From: Aquibium carbonis
GTDB taxonomy: Bacteria; Pseudomonadota; Alphaproteobacteria; Rhizobiales; Rhizobiaceae
Assembly: GCF_003970795.1 (NCBI RefSeq)
Contig: NZ_RWKW01000041.1
Coordinates: 1 to 64,000, forward strand
DNA: 64,000 bases
Direction: 5' to 3'
Shown here: piece after piece, positions 1-7,847 of the stretch
How positions within the stretch are numbered: the stretch's first letter is position 1
How the letters are laid out: the number at the start of each line of letters is the position of its first letter
Position numbers and translations under genes: made by a program
Notes under the pieces: model-generated
Database searches by the model: none
Told to the model about the DNA's origin: nothing
What the model saw: the letters and a program-made list of their open reading frames with translations, nothing else

Positions 1-14
1 CGCTCTTCCGATCT
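1..14. other. Illumina adapter remnant at contig end
   Basis: The first 14 bases, CGCTCTTCCGATCT, equal the 3' end of the standard Illumina TruSeq/paired-end adapter. The reading frame of the aconitase-X gene continues to about base 15, and the codons beyond it spell only reverse-complemented adapter. The bases are therefore almost certainly untrimmed adapter and not genome. Confidence 0.93.
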
Positions 15-905
15 GTCGATGCGGTCCACCGGCCCGGCGGTCGACAGCCTCGCCTGCGCGTCCGCCGCCATCGCCGGCGTCACGCGGATCGTCGTCGCGG
101 GCGGAAGACCACCGGTCGCGGCGTCGAGGTCGGCCGCTTCGGGGGTGACGCCCGCCACGTGGAACAGCCCGACCGCGCCCGACGAGGCGGCGGCCGCGCC
201 GAAGGCCTTCAGCGCGTCCTCGCCGGGATGGGCCGCGATGCCGGTCACCACGCCGATGGCGTCTCCCACCATCCGGCCGTAGAGGCTGCCCAGCACCGGC
301 CAGGCGATCTCGGCGGCGAGGAAGCCCGGCGACAGGCCGGACACGTCGAAGACCACGGTCGCGCGGCGGTTTTCGGCCAGGTGCAGGCCCACGCGCGGCG
401 CGCGTCCGGCAATGGCGCAGGCGATGTCGAGGAAGTCGCCGTAGCGGTTCGTGCGGGCGCCCAGCACCGAGTTGCAGAACACCACCGCGTTGGACTCGCC
501 CCAGGCCACGTCGGTGCCAGGCGCCGGCCGGTGGCCCGCCTGGTAGGGCGCGCAGGTCCAGGACGGCTCGCAGCCGAGCGCGCGATAGGCCTGCATCATC
601 CGCTTCGCCATGTCGCGCCGCGCCCCGTCCAGCCGCACCCGGCAGCTGCCGGTCAGGTCCAGCGCGCCGACGTTGAGCGTGGCGCGCACGGCGACCGTCG
701 CCCCGCCCTCCACCAGCTTCTCGGCAAACAGCGTGCCCGAATCGCCATGGTAGAGCGCCCCGTCGATATGGGCCGACGCGACGGGGATCAGCCGGTCGGC
801 GCCGAGCAGGCGGGCGCTGTCGGCCACGATGCGCATGGCCATTGCCGCGCCCGGGCCGTCCCGGCCGTCGGCGATGGCGCGTTCCTCGTCGGTCAGGTCG
901 AGCAT
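15..905 (-). CDS. Aconitase X catalytic (large) subunit/domain, 3' end missing
   Basis: The minus strand from ATG at 905 is open for 297 codons to the contig edge. The protein has hallmarks of the aconitase-X (AcnX, formerly DUF521) catalytic domain: SAHIDGALYHGDSG at about residues 44-57, TLNVGALDL at 76-84, GCEPSWTCAPYQ at 111-122 and VVFCNSVLGARTNRYGDF at 141-158. Characterised AcnX proteins are Fe-S dehydratases acting on cis-3-hydroxy-L-proline or, in archaea, mevalonate 5-phosphate; the substrate here is unknown. The gene begins directly with the large domain, so the small swivel domain is either a separate gene or lies in the missing part. It starts 9 bases after the moeB-like gene on the same strand, so they are probably co-transcribed. 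Confidence 0.88.
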
Positions 906-914
906 GGGCGCCCG

Positions 915-1697
915 CTACTCCGCCGCCTGTCGTCGCGCCTTGTAGCGCATGACGTCGAACCGCGCGCCCAGCGCGTCGTAGAGCAGGATCCGGCCGACCA
1001 GCGGCTCGCCGATGCCCGCGATCAGCTTGATCGCCTCCATCGCCTGCAGCGTGCCCATCACCCCGGTCAGCGCGCCGAGCACGCCGGCCTCCGCGCAGGA
1101 CGGCACCAGGCCGGCCGGCGGCGGCTCGGGAAACAGGTCGCGATAGGACGGCAGCGGCGCGCCGTCCGCGCCGGTCTCGAAGGGCTTCAGCACCGTCAGC
1201 GATCCGTCGAAGCGGCCGACGGCGGCCGCCACCAGCGGCCTGGCCGCCGCCGCGCAGGCATCGGCCACGGCATAGCGCGTGTCGAAATTGTCGGACCCGT
1301 CGATGACGACGTCGTAGGCGGACACGAGGTCCGCCGCATTGCCGGCGTCGAGGCGCAGGCGGTGCCTTTCCACGACGACGTGCGGGTTGATGCGGCCGAT
1401 GGTCTCGGCGGCGCTGTCCACCTTGGCCCGGCCGACCGAGGCCGTGTCGTGGATCACCTGCCGCTGCAGGTTGGACAGCGACACGGTGTCGTCGTCGACG
1501 ATGCCGAGCGTGCCCACCCCGGCCGCCGCGAGATATTCGAGCACCGGCGCGCCGAGCCCGCCCGCGCCGATGACGAGCATGCGGGCGCGCTTCAGTCTCT
1601 GCTGTCCCGGGCCGCCGATCTCCGGCAGCACGATGTGGCGCGCGTAGCGCTGCAGCTCTTCCGTCGACAGCGGCGGGGATGGCGAGGCGATCATCAC
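915..1697 (-). CDS. moeB: MoeB/ThiF-family adenylyltransferase
   Basis: A 260-residue E1-like enzyme of the HesA/MoeB/ThiF family, which adenylates the C-terminal glycine of MoaD or ThiS sulfur carriers for molybdopterin or thiazole synthesis. The nucleotide-binding GAGGLG loop is at residues 44-49, the acidic VDDD at 67-70, SNLQRQ at 75-80, and a conserved Cys in SCAEAGV at about 201. The two CxxC zinc pairs of E. coli MoeB are not evident, and there is no C-terminal rhodanese domain. It follows recF by 28 bp on the same strand. MoeB versus ThiF cannot be settled from sequence alone. Two adjacent ATG codons are possible starts. Confidence 0.85.
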   Translation of the reverse strand: MMIASPSPPLSTEELQRYARHIVLPEIGGPGQQRLKRARMLVIGAGGLGAPVLEYLAAAGVGTLGIVDDDTVSLSNLQRQVIHDTASVGRAKVDSAAETIGRINPHVVVERHRLRLDAGNAADLVSAYDVVIDGSDNFDTRYAVADACAAAARPLVAAAVGRFDGSLTVLKPFETGADGAPLPSYRDLFPEPPPAGLVPSCAEAGVLGALTGVMGTLQAMEAIKLIAGIGEPLVGRILLYDALGARFDVMRYKARRQAAE

Positions 1698-1725
1698 CCG
1701 ATCATAGGGCTCCCGGCCGGCGATG

Positions 1726-2892
1726 TCAGCCTGTCGATACGGCGCCTGCTGACACCGTCAGGAACCGGGCGCGGCCTTCGATCGCCGCGAAGAGTTCGCG
1801 TTCGGTGCCGGTCATGAAGACCTGGCATCCCAGGTCGTCGAGGATGCCGAACAGGGCGGCGCGGCGGCGGTGGTCGAAATGCGCCGCGATCTCGTCCAGC
1901 AGCAGGATCGGGGCCATGCCGGAAAGCTCCCCGGTCAGGCGTGCATGCGACAGCACCAGCCCGACCAGCAGCGCCTTCTGCTCGCCGGTGGAGCAGAGCT
2001 CGGCCGGCATGTCCTTGGGGCGGTGGCGCACCAGGAGGTCCGAGCGGTGCGGCCCTTCCAGCGTCCGGCCAGCCGCGCGATCCCGTTCGCGGCCTTCCGC
2101 CAGCCTGGCGCGAAAATCCTCCTCGGCATCCACGGCCGCGCCCGACGCCAGGCCGGCCTCCAGCACGCCCGACAGGGCGACGTCGGCCTTGGGGAAGGGG
2201 CCCGTGTCCGGTGCGCGCTCGATCATGGCCTTGAGAAGCCGCACCATCTCGAAGCGGGCGGCCGCGATCGCCGCGCCCGTCTCGGCCATCTGGGTCTCGA
2301 TCGCGTCGAACCAGGCACTGTTGCGCGATCCCTCGGACAGCAGCCGGTTGCGGCCGCGCATCGCCTTTTCGTAGTCGAGCGCCCGACGGCCATGGCCCGG
2401 GTCGATCGTCAGCACCAGCCGGTCGAGGAACCGGCGGCGGTCGGCGGCGGGACCGGTGAAGAGCCCGTCCATGGCCGGCGTCAGCCACATCACCCGCAGC
2501 CATTCCAGCATGTCGTCGGCCGAGCGTGCAGGGGCGCCATTGATGCGAACCTTGCGCACGGCGCCCTCGGCATCCGGATCGCTTCCACCCGCGCCGGTGC
2601 CGATGTCGGCCTCGCCCTCCGGCCCGTCCACATGGGCGTGAACCACGAAGCCGCCCGCCGCGCCATCGCGCGCGATCTCGGCATAGGCGGCGCGGCGCAG
2701 CCCTCGCCCGGGAGACAGCAGCGAGATCGCTTCCAGGAGGTTCGTCTTGCCGGCGCCATTGTCGCCGGTCAGCACCACGGCCCCGGGCGACAAATCGACC
2801 GAAAGGGACGCGTAGTTCCGGAAATTCGTCAGCCTGAGCTTGCCGATCGTCACCGGCGGCGGCGCGCCCCGGATGGTCGTGTCGTCCGGCAC
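1726..2892 (-). CDS. recF: DNA replication and repair protein RecF
   Basis: A 388-residue SMC-like ATPase that helps load RecA at gapped DNA. The N-terminal signature LTNFRNY (21-27) precedes Walker A GDNGAGKT at 43-50. The ABC-type signature STGEQKALL lies at about 301-309 and Walker B ILLLDE at about 329-334. Length is normal for RecF. It begins 5 bp after the dnaN stop, in the conserved dnaN-recF order, so transcription probably comes from the dnaA/dnaN side. The start carries a short proline-rich extension before the conserved region. Confidence 0.95.
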   Translation of the reverse strand: MPDDTTIRGAPPPVTIGKLRLTNFRNYASLSVDLSPGAVVLTGDNGAGKTNLLEAISLLSPGRGLRRAAYAEIARDGAAGGFVVHAHVDGPEGEADIGTGAGGSDPDAEGAVRKVRINGAPARSADDMLEWLRVMWLTPAMDGLFTGPAADRRRFLDRLVLTIDPGHGRRALDYEKAMRGRNRLLSEGSRNSAWFDAIETQMAETGAAIAAARFEMVRLLKAMIERAPDTGPFPKADVALSGVLEAGLASGAAVDAEEDFRARLAEGRERDRAAGRTLEGPHRSDLLVRHRPKDMPAELCSTGEQKALLVGLVLSHARLTGELSGMAPILLLDEIAAHFDHRRRAALFGILDDLGCQVFMTGTERELFAAIEGRARFLTVSAGAVSTG

Positions 2893-2897
2893 GACCG

Positions 2898-4016
2898 TCA
2901 GACGCGCATCGGCATCAGGACATAGAGGGTCTGCTCGTCCGCGGTGTCGTTGATCAGCGTCGGCGATCCGGCGTCCGCCAGCATGAACTGGGCGTTGGTG
3001 CCGCCGAGCTGCCCGGCGACGTCCAGCAGGTAGCGGGCATTGAAGCCGATCTCGATCGGATCGGCATCGTAGTCAGCCGCGATTTCTTCGACCGCACTGC
3101 CGGAATCCGGATTGTTGACCGTCAGCGTCACCTGGCCGTCGGCGATGGCCAGTTTCACGGCGCGGCCCCGCTCGGACGAAATGGTCGAGACGCGGTCCAC
3201 AGCGGCGGCGAAGCTCTGCCGGTCGATGATCAGCCGCTTGTCGTTGCCGGACGGAATGACGCGCTGGTAGTCCGGGAAGGTGCCGTCGATCAGCTTCGAC
3301 GTCAGCACCACGCTGCCGATCGTGAACCGGATCTTGGTGTCCGACAGTTCGACCACCACCTTGATGTCGGGATTGTCGACGAGCTTCTGCAATTCGCTCA
3401 CCGTCTTGCGCGGGATGATCACGCCGGGCATGCCTTCAGAGCCCGCCGGCGCCTCGATCTCGGCGCGCGCCAGCCGGTGGCCGTCGGTCGCCACGGAGCG
3501 CAGCATCAGCTTGCCGCCGGATTCATGGGCATGCAGGAAGATGCCGTTGAGGTAGTAGCGCGTCTCTTCGGTCGAAATCGCAAACTGCGTCTTGTCGATG
3601 AGGCCTTTCAGTGCCGGCGCGTCGAGGCGGAAGATGTGCGAGAAGGAGCCGGCCGACAGTTCCGGGAAATCCGATTGCGGCAGGCACTGGAGCTTGAAGC
3701 TCGACCGTCCCGACGTCACGGACATGGTATGGCCGTCGGCATCGGTGCGCAGCATCACCTCTGATCCGTCCGGCAGCTTGCGGACGATGTCATAGAGCAG
3801 GTGCGCGGGCACGGTGGTCGCGCCGGACTGCTCCACCTGCGCGGGGGTCGCCTCCGTCACTTCGAGATCGAGATCCGTCGCCTTCATCTCGAGAACAGCG
3901 CCTTCCGCCTTCAGCAGCACGTTGGACAGAATGGGAATCGTGTTGCGTCGCTCCACCACGCGATGCACGTGGTTCAACGACTTCAGCAGGTTGGAACGTT
4001 CGAGGGTGACGCGCAT
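2898..4016 (-). CDS. dnaN: DNA polymerase III sliding clamp (beta subunit)
   Basis: A 372-residue beta clamp, the ring that tethers DNA polymerase III to DNA. The start is set at the ATG giving MRVTLERSNLLKSL, which fits family N-termini; a longer in-frame opening exists upstream but looks non-coding. Clamp hallmarks include ERRNTIPILSNV near residue 30, RKTVSELQKL in the middle and the C-terminal YVLMPMRV, matching the usual LMPMR(L/V) end. It lies downstream of dnaA on the same strand with recF immediately after. Confidence 0.97.
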   Translation of the reverse strand: MRVTLERSNLLKSLNHVHRVVERRNTIPILSNVLLKAEGAVLEMKATDLDLEVTEATPAQVEQSGATTVPAHLLYDIVRKLPDGSEVMLRTDADGHTMSVTSGRSSFKLQCLPQSDFPELSAGSFSHIFRLDAPALKGLIDKTQFAISTEETRYYLNGIFLHAHESGGKLMLRSVATDGHRLARAEIEAPAGSEGMPGVIIPRKTVSELQKLVDNPDIKVVVELSDTKIRFTIGSVVLTSKLIDGTFPDYQRVIPSGNDKRLIIDRQSFAAAVDRVSTISSERGRAVKLAIADGQVTLTVNNPDSGSAVEEIAADYDADPIEIGFNARYLLDVAGQLGGTNAQFMLADAGSPTLINDTADEQTLYVLMPMRV

Positions 4017-4171
4017 GACGACTTGGGGCCTGTGGACGTTGTCAGGATTGCCTCGGGGCGAAGCACAGAAACGAACGGCCCGCATCCCGGGCCGGCAGGC
4101 GGTCAAAATGACAGCAAAAACACCGCGAAGGCAAGCCCGCGCGAGGGGTTGGCTGCAGTAACGCGGGCTTT

Positions 4172-4191
4172 CCCGGGGATAATTCCCCGGG
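4172..4191. repeat. Perfect 7-bp stem-loop between dnaA and dnaN
   Basis: CCCGGGG (4172-4178) and CCCCGGG (4185-4191) form a perfect stem around a 6-base AT-rich loop, 30 bp after the dnaA stop. A second stem, AGCCCGCG with CGCGGGCT, flanks the adjacent 4130-4170 segment. Neither is followed by a T tract on the minus strand, so this is not a canonical intrinsic terminator. It may moderate dnaA-dnaN readthrough. The remaining 204-bp spacer shows nothing else I can support. Confidence 0.5.
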
Positions 4192-4220
4192 CTTGTCGAT
4201 GAAACGCTGCAATCGGCCGC

Positions 4221-5753
4221 TCAGGCCTGGTCGTTGATCAGCCTGCGCAGGAGTTCGAGCTCCTGCTCCAGCTTTTCGTCCGTGCCCGACAGGTTCTCGA
4301 TCTTGCGCACGGCATGGAGCACCGTCGTATGATCGCGACCCCCGAACCTGCGCCCGATCTCCGGAAGCGACCGCGGGGTCATCACCTTGGCGAGGTACAT
4401 GGCGACCTGCCGCGGCTTGACGATCGTGCGGGTGCGGCGGTTGGACAGAAGTTCCGTCTTCGACACGTTGTAGTGCCGGGCAACGATGCGCTGGATGTCC
4501 TCGATACGGATGCGCTTCGGATCGCCCGAGCGGAACATGTGTCCCAGCAGTTCGTCGATCCGCTCGATCGTCAGGTCCGGCTCGAAGGACTGGCGGAAAA
4601 GCAGCTGGTTGAAGGCGCCTTCCAGCTCCCGCCCGCTGCCGGTGACCGTGCGTGCGACATGCTCGAGAATATCGTCGGCGATCGAGATGGCGGGGTCGTC
4701 CTGACGCGCCGAGTCGAGACGCTGCTTGAGCATGGAAAGCCGCATCGGCATGTCGGGCGACGACATTTCGAGCGAGACGCCGCCCTGCAACCGCGAACGG
4801 ACCCGGGGCTCAAGGGATTCCAGCTCGGAGGCCGGGCGGTCGGCGGCGACGACCACTTGCTTGGCACTGTCGAGCAGCATGTTGATCAGGTGGCAGAACT
4901 CGTGCTGGATCGACTTGCCTTGGAGAAATTGCATGTCGTCGATGATCAGCAGGTCGATGTCGCGCAACTGCTCCTTGAGCATCAGCGCATTGTTGTCACG
5001 GATTGCAGTGGCGAAGCGCCACATGAAGTACTCCGCCGTCAGGTAGACGACCCGGGATGACGGACGCCGCGATAGCGATTCCGCAGCGATCGCCTGCAGG
5101 AGATGGGTCTTGCCGAGCCCGACCGACGCGTGGACGAACAGCGGGTTGAAGCGAAGCGAAGCAGGCGCGTTTTCCGCAACGGCGCGCGCGGCGGCGAAAG
5201 CGACCCGATTGGATGGGCCGTCGACGAAGGATTCGAAGGTATAGCGCGCATCGAGCGGCGATCCGAGAATGCTTTGCCGATTGGATGTGTCCGGCGTCGC
5301 CCGCGGCTGAGCAGGCCTGGATGGGTTGACGGTACCGCTGGAGAGTGCGGTCTGGGAGGACCGGGGCGCAGCTTTTGGTCTGGTTTCCTCCACTTCGATC
5401 GCGCCGCGAGTTGCCCGCGTGGCGCTCCTTACGACGATTTCCAGTCGCAACAAGCCCGCATCCTCGACCTTCCAGATGTCCGTGATGAGCGCCAGATAGT
5501 GGTTGTTGATCCAGGAGCGCAGAAAAGCCGTCGGCACAGACAGCCGGACGATGCCGCGCGAAGCCTCCGCAAGCTTCATGCGTCCAAACCAGCTGGAGTA
5601 GACGTCAACGCCGAGCCGAGCCTGCAATTGGGCCCGGAGCTTCTCGAAGATCGAGCCCGCGTCCGTCCCCGCGTCAGCCATTGCTGGTTCTCCACCGCTC
5701 ATTGGGATGAAAGGAAGCGCCGCATCGGCTCCCGTTTCAATGCCGCCAAACAT
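4221..5753 (-). CDS. dnaA: Chromosomal replication initiator protein DnaA
   Basis: A 510-residue initiator ATPase that binds DnaA boxes and opens oriC. Domain I is [20 protein letters not shown] (about 36-55). The AAA+ domain carries Walker [11 protein letters not shown] (about 210-219), Walker [11 protein letters not shown] (268-277) and the arginine-finger region RSRLQGG (319-325). Domain IV ends with [11 protein letters not shown], the DNA-contact signature. The chosen ATG has a GAGG-type ribosome site; another start at 5681 (MADAGTD) has GGAG at good spacing and would also keep domain I whole. Much longer in-frame starts upstream are composition artefacts. Confidence 0.96.
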   Translation of the reverse strand: MFGGIETGADAALPFIPMSGGEPAMADAGTDAGSIFEKLRAQLQARLGVDVYSSWFGRMKLAEASRGIVRLSVPTAFLRSWINNHYLALITDIWKVEDAGLLRLEIVVRSATRATRGAIEVEETRPKAAPRSSQTALSSGTVNPSRPAQPRATPDTSNRQSILGSPLDARYTFESFVDGPSNRVAFAAARAVAENAPASLRFNPLFVHASVGLGKTHLLQAIAAESLSRRPSSRVVYLTAEYFMWRFATAIRDNNALMLKEQLRDIDLLIIDDMQFLQGKSIQHEFCHLINMLLDSAKQVVVAADRPASELESLEPRVRSRLQGGVSLEMSSPDMPMRLSMLKQRLDSARQDDPAISIADDILEHVARTVTGSGRELEGAFNQLLFRQSFEPDLTIERIDELLGHMFRSGDPKRIRIEDIQRIVARHYNVSKTELLSNRRTRTIVKPRQVAMYLAKVMTPRSLPEIGRRFGGRDHTTVLHAVRKIENLSGTDEKLEQELELLRRLINDQA

Positions 5754-6506
5754 GTCCTCGTTCCTTCTTCTCGTCGTCTTCATAGCAAAAGCGTACCCCT
5801 CGCGCATGGCACGCCATGCGCGTCTTCCTCGTATGTCCGCGGCTGACGCCGCCATTCTTGCTACCCGACCCCTGCCGCCCGTAGCGGACGGCGCACCTAC
5901 TCGCACACGGTTGTACAAACCGCTCCCAACCGAGGCAGGCAAGAACCGTCGAGGCAGTGCCCGGACGTCCCCGTTCTCGCCATGCTTCAACGCGGCATTT
6001 CGGCCGCATCGAAAGGACAAATTTCGCCCGACCGCCGAAAAATTTCCGGCGTTGCATCGGTTAAAATTTCTTGGGATTGTGGCCTTGGGCCCTGCCCCTT
6101 TCGATGTCTGGACCTTAGAAAAATGGCCTTGGGAGAGCAAGTCCGTGTTTCACGGTTTTTTAAGGATCGACGCTCTTCGTGCCGTCGATTCGAGGCTTGT
6201 ATGACAGCCCGCCCGGTTTATCCCTTTACGAATCAACCCCTTTCAGTCGGGGGAGAAATTCGGTGTCCGGCTGCAAAAAAAAATCCAAATTTCAGCTTGA
6301 CACGAGTTATTCCCGCAGGGAGCCGACCCGGGGCGAACAAGCTGTGGACAACCTTCTATAAGTGACTGATCTATAACGGTATTTTCTGATCGCGGCGCAA
6401 CGCCGAGAAGGTGCGCTTTAAAAGCCCCGGAAGGTCTGGGTGGGGCGCCGGCAAAGGATGTTTTCTGCCGCTGCGTAAGGGAGCCACAAGGCGTAATCCG
6501 CCTGTC
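5754..6506. other. Long regulatory region upstream of dnaA
   Basis: About 750 bp between the rpsT terminator and dnaA holds no convincing gene; open frames here lack family features. It is less GC-rich than its flanks, with A/T runs around 6010-6080 and 6280-6295. It contains one DnaA-box-like sequence (6343-6351), TATAGA -10-like motifs on the minus strand (6355-6360 and 6370-6375), and GANTC sites (cell-cycle methyltransferase CcrM targets in alphaproteobacteria) at 6187-6191 and 6230-6234. I take it as the dnaA promoter and a long 5' leader. No good -35 partner is visible. Confidence 0.55.
6343..6351 (-). promoter_or_regulatory. DnaA-box-like 9-mer in dnaA upstream region
   Basis: TGTGGACAA reads TTGTCCACA on the minus strand, one base from the DnaA box TTATCCACA. 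It lies just downstream, in the dnaA direction, of a TATAGA motif, a position that would suit autoregulation by DnaA. Only one such box is seen, so this is not evidence of oriC. Confidence 0.45.
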
Positions 6507-6540
6507 ATTAAAAACAAAAAACCCGGCCGCGAGGCCGGGT
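6507..6540 (-). terminator. Intrinsic terminator of rpsT
   Basis: ACCCGGCC (6521-6528) pairs with GGCCGGGT (6533-6540) around a GCGA loop. On the minus strand the stem is followed at once by TTTTTTGTTTTT, a classic Rho-independent terminator 38 bp beyond the rpsT stop. It separates rpsT transcription from dnaA. Confidence 0.92.
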
Positions 6541-6578
6541 CTGGTCGAGCGAGCCGGGCGGCTCGTCTGACGGGTATG

Positions 6579-6845
6579 TCAGGCTTCGAGAGCCTTGAGC
6601 CGCTGCGCCAGGCGGGACACCTTGCGCGAGGCAGTGTTGCGATGCATGACGCCCTTGGTGGCGGCGCGCATCAATTCCGGCTGGGCTGCGCGGAACGCGT
6701 CCGCCGCTGCCGACTTGTCGCCGGACGCAAGTGCTTCCTCAACCTTGCGAACGTAGGTTCTGACCCGCGAACGGCGGTTCTTGTTGGTAGCCGTCCGGCT
6801 CGCGATCTTGCGCGTTGCCTTCTTGGCCGAGCTGGTATTGGCCAT
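6579..6845 (-). CDS. rpsT: 30S ribosomal protein S20
   Basis: An 88-residue basic protein beginning [15 protein letters not shown], the typical S20 N-terminus, with [16 protein letters not shown] in the middle and a [19 protein letters not shown] helix near the end. S20 binds 16S rRNA early in 30S assembly. The start is the ATG before ANTSSAKK; an upstream in-frame extension is not S20-like. It has its own promoter (6941-6969) and strong terminator, so it is monocistronic. Its position upstream of dnaA is common in rhizobia. Confidence 0.97.
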   Translation of the reverse strand: MANTSSAKKATRKIASRTATNKNRRSRVRTYVRKVEEALASGDKSAAADAFRAAQPELMRAATKGVMHRNTASRKVSRLAQRLKALEA

Positions 6846-6940
6846 GTCGCCTCTCTCGTTCTTCAGACGGACGCTCTGCACGACAGCCGGCAGGCGCGAA
6901 AACAAACGGGCGGCCGGGTAGGCCGCCTCAGTGGTCGCGG

Positions 6941-6969
6941 CTTATAGTCGAGCTTGTCGGTCGCGTCAA
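6941..6969 (-). promoter_or_regulatory. Predicted sigma-70-type promoter of rpsT
   Basis: On the minus strand, TTGACG (6969-6964), a 17-bp spacer and TATAAG (6946-6941) form a near-consensus housekeeping promoter about 95 bp before the rpsT start. The divergent rpsT-rimP spacer (6846-7160) otherwise holds only the rimP promoter and leader hairpin. Confidence 0.8.
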
Positions 6970-7054
6970 CGGTCGACGAGGGTCCCGGTTTCAGATTTGC
7001 GACTAGCTTTGCACGCCCGTCTCCCCACGGTTCGACATCAAGACGCGGCTGCGC

Positions 7055-7083
7055 TTGAAATGAACCGCCGGCTCCTGTATATC
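7055..7083 (+). promoter_or_regulatory. Predicted promoter of the rimP-nusA-infB operon
   Basis: TTGAAA (7055-7060), exactly 17 bp, then TATATC (7078-7083) form a good housekeeping promoter directed at rimP. The expected start near 7090 would give a leader of about 70 nt containing the hairpin at 7111-7142. Confidence 0.75.
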
Positions 7084-7110
7084 AAGCGCGAATTCTTGGT
7101 CGTACGGAAC

Positions 7111-7142
7111 AAGAGTGGGCCCTCCCGGACCCGCTCTTTTTT
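7111..7142 (+). terminator. Terminator-like hairpin in the rimP leader (candidate attenuator)
   Basis: AAGAGTGGG (7111-7119) pairs with CCCGCTCTT (7130-7138) with one G-U pair, and inner CC/GG pairs extend the stem. T residues run through 7137-7142. This intrinsic terminator sits about 28 nt after the -10 box and about 18 nt before the rimP start, between promoter and operon. It cannot terminate rpsT, which runs the other way, so it should act on the operon's own leader transcript. Confidence 0.8.
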
Positions 7143-7160
7143 GTTACCCGCACGGTCGCA

Positions 7161-7799
7161 ATGAGAGCAATGCAGGGCATGGCTGATACCGACACACAGG
7201 CAGACGACCGCATCATCCGAGAAACTGGAACGGATGCGCGCGTGGCTTTGCTGATAAGGCCACTGATCGAGACGATGGGCTACCGCCTCGTCAGGGTTCG
7301 GTTGTCCGGCCAGAACGGGATGACGCTTCAGATCATGGCGGAGCGGCTGGATGGCACCATGACCGTGCAGGATTGCGAGGAGGTCAGCAAGGCCATTTCG
7401 CCGCTGCTCGATGTCGAGGATGTGATTGACAAGGCATACCATCTCGAAATCTCGTCGCCGGGTATCGACCGCCCGCTTGTCCGCAAGTCCGACTTTGAAC
7501 AGTGGGTAGGCCACCTGATCAAGCTCGAGACCTCGATGCCCGTGGCGGAGCGGAAGCGATTCCGCGGCAAGATCGCCGAGACCACCGAGATGGATGTCGT
7601 CATCGAGCGCGACGTCGCAAGCTACGGCGATGAACCGGTGGTCCGTGTTCCCTTCGATGCCATTTCGGATGCGCGCCTCATCCTGACGGATGATCTCGTG
7701 CGGGACGCTTTGCGGGCCGACAAGAAGGCGCGTCAGGAGCAGAAGAAGCGCCGCGGTGAAGATGCCGACGGCGAAGACGACAACAACGCTGAAGACTGA
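7161..7799 (+). CDS. rimP: Ribosome maturation factor RimP
   Basis: Up to 212 residues of the RimP (YhbC/DUF150) family, which assists 30S maturation. Family signatures include [17 protein letters not shown] near residues 29-45, a [19 protein letters not shown] stretch, [14 protein letters not shown] (about residues 93-106) and the C-terminal SH3-like domain with a [10 protein letters not shown]-like segment. A charged lysine/glutamate-rich tail ends the protein. ATG codons at 7161, 7170 and 7179 are all possible starts; none has an ideal ribosome site. First gene of the nusA-infB operon. Confidence 0.93.
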   Translation: MRAMQGMADTDTQADDRIIRETGTDARVALLIRPLIETMGYRLVRVRLSGQNGMTLQIMAERLDGTMTVQDCEEVSKAISPLLDVEDVIDKAYHLEISSPGIDRPLVRKSDFEQWVGHLIKLETSMPVAERKRFRGKIAETTEMDVVIERDVASYGDEPVVRVPFDAISDARLILTDDLVRDALRADKKARQEQKKRRGEDADGEDDNNAED

Positions 7800-7847
7800 G
7801 ATCGCCGGCTGGCCGTGCGGCCGGGGCGATACAAGGGAGACCACCAC

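Noticed and set aside
159-1817. 552-codon plus-strand open frame opposite AcnX and moeB
   Set aside because: It is an antisense GC-bias frame, Arg/His/Ala-rich without family features, and overlaps two clear genes.
6297-6302. Plus-strand TTGACA as a promoter
   Set aside because: No -10 element lies at a suitable distance and there is no plus-strand gene to serve.
5754-6506. Chromosomal origin oriC next to dnaA
   Set aside because: Only one DnaA-box-like site is visible and rhizobial origins usually lie near hemE, so an origin claim is unsupported.
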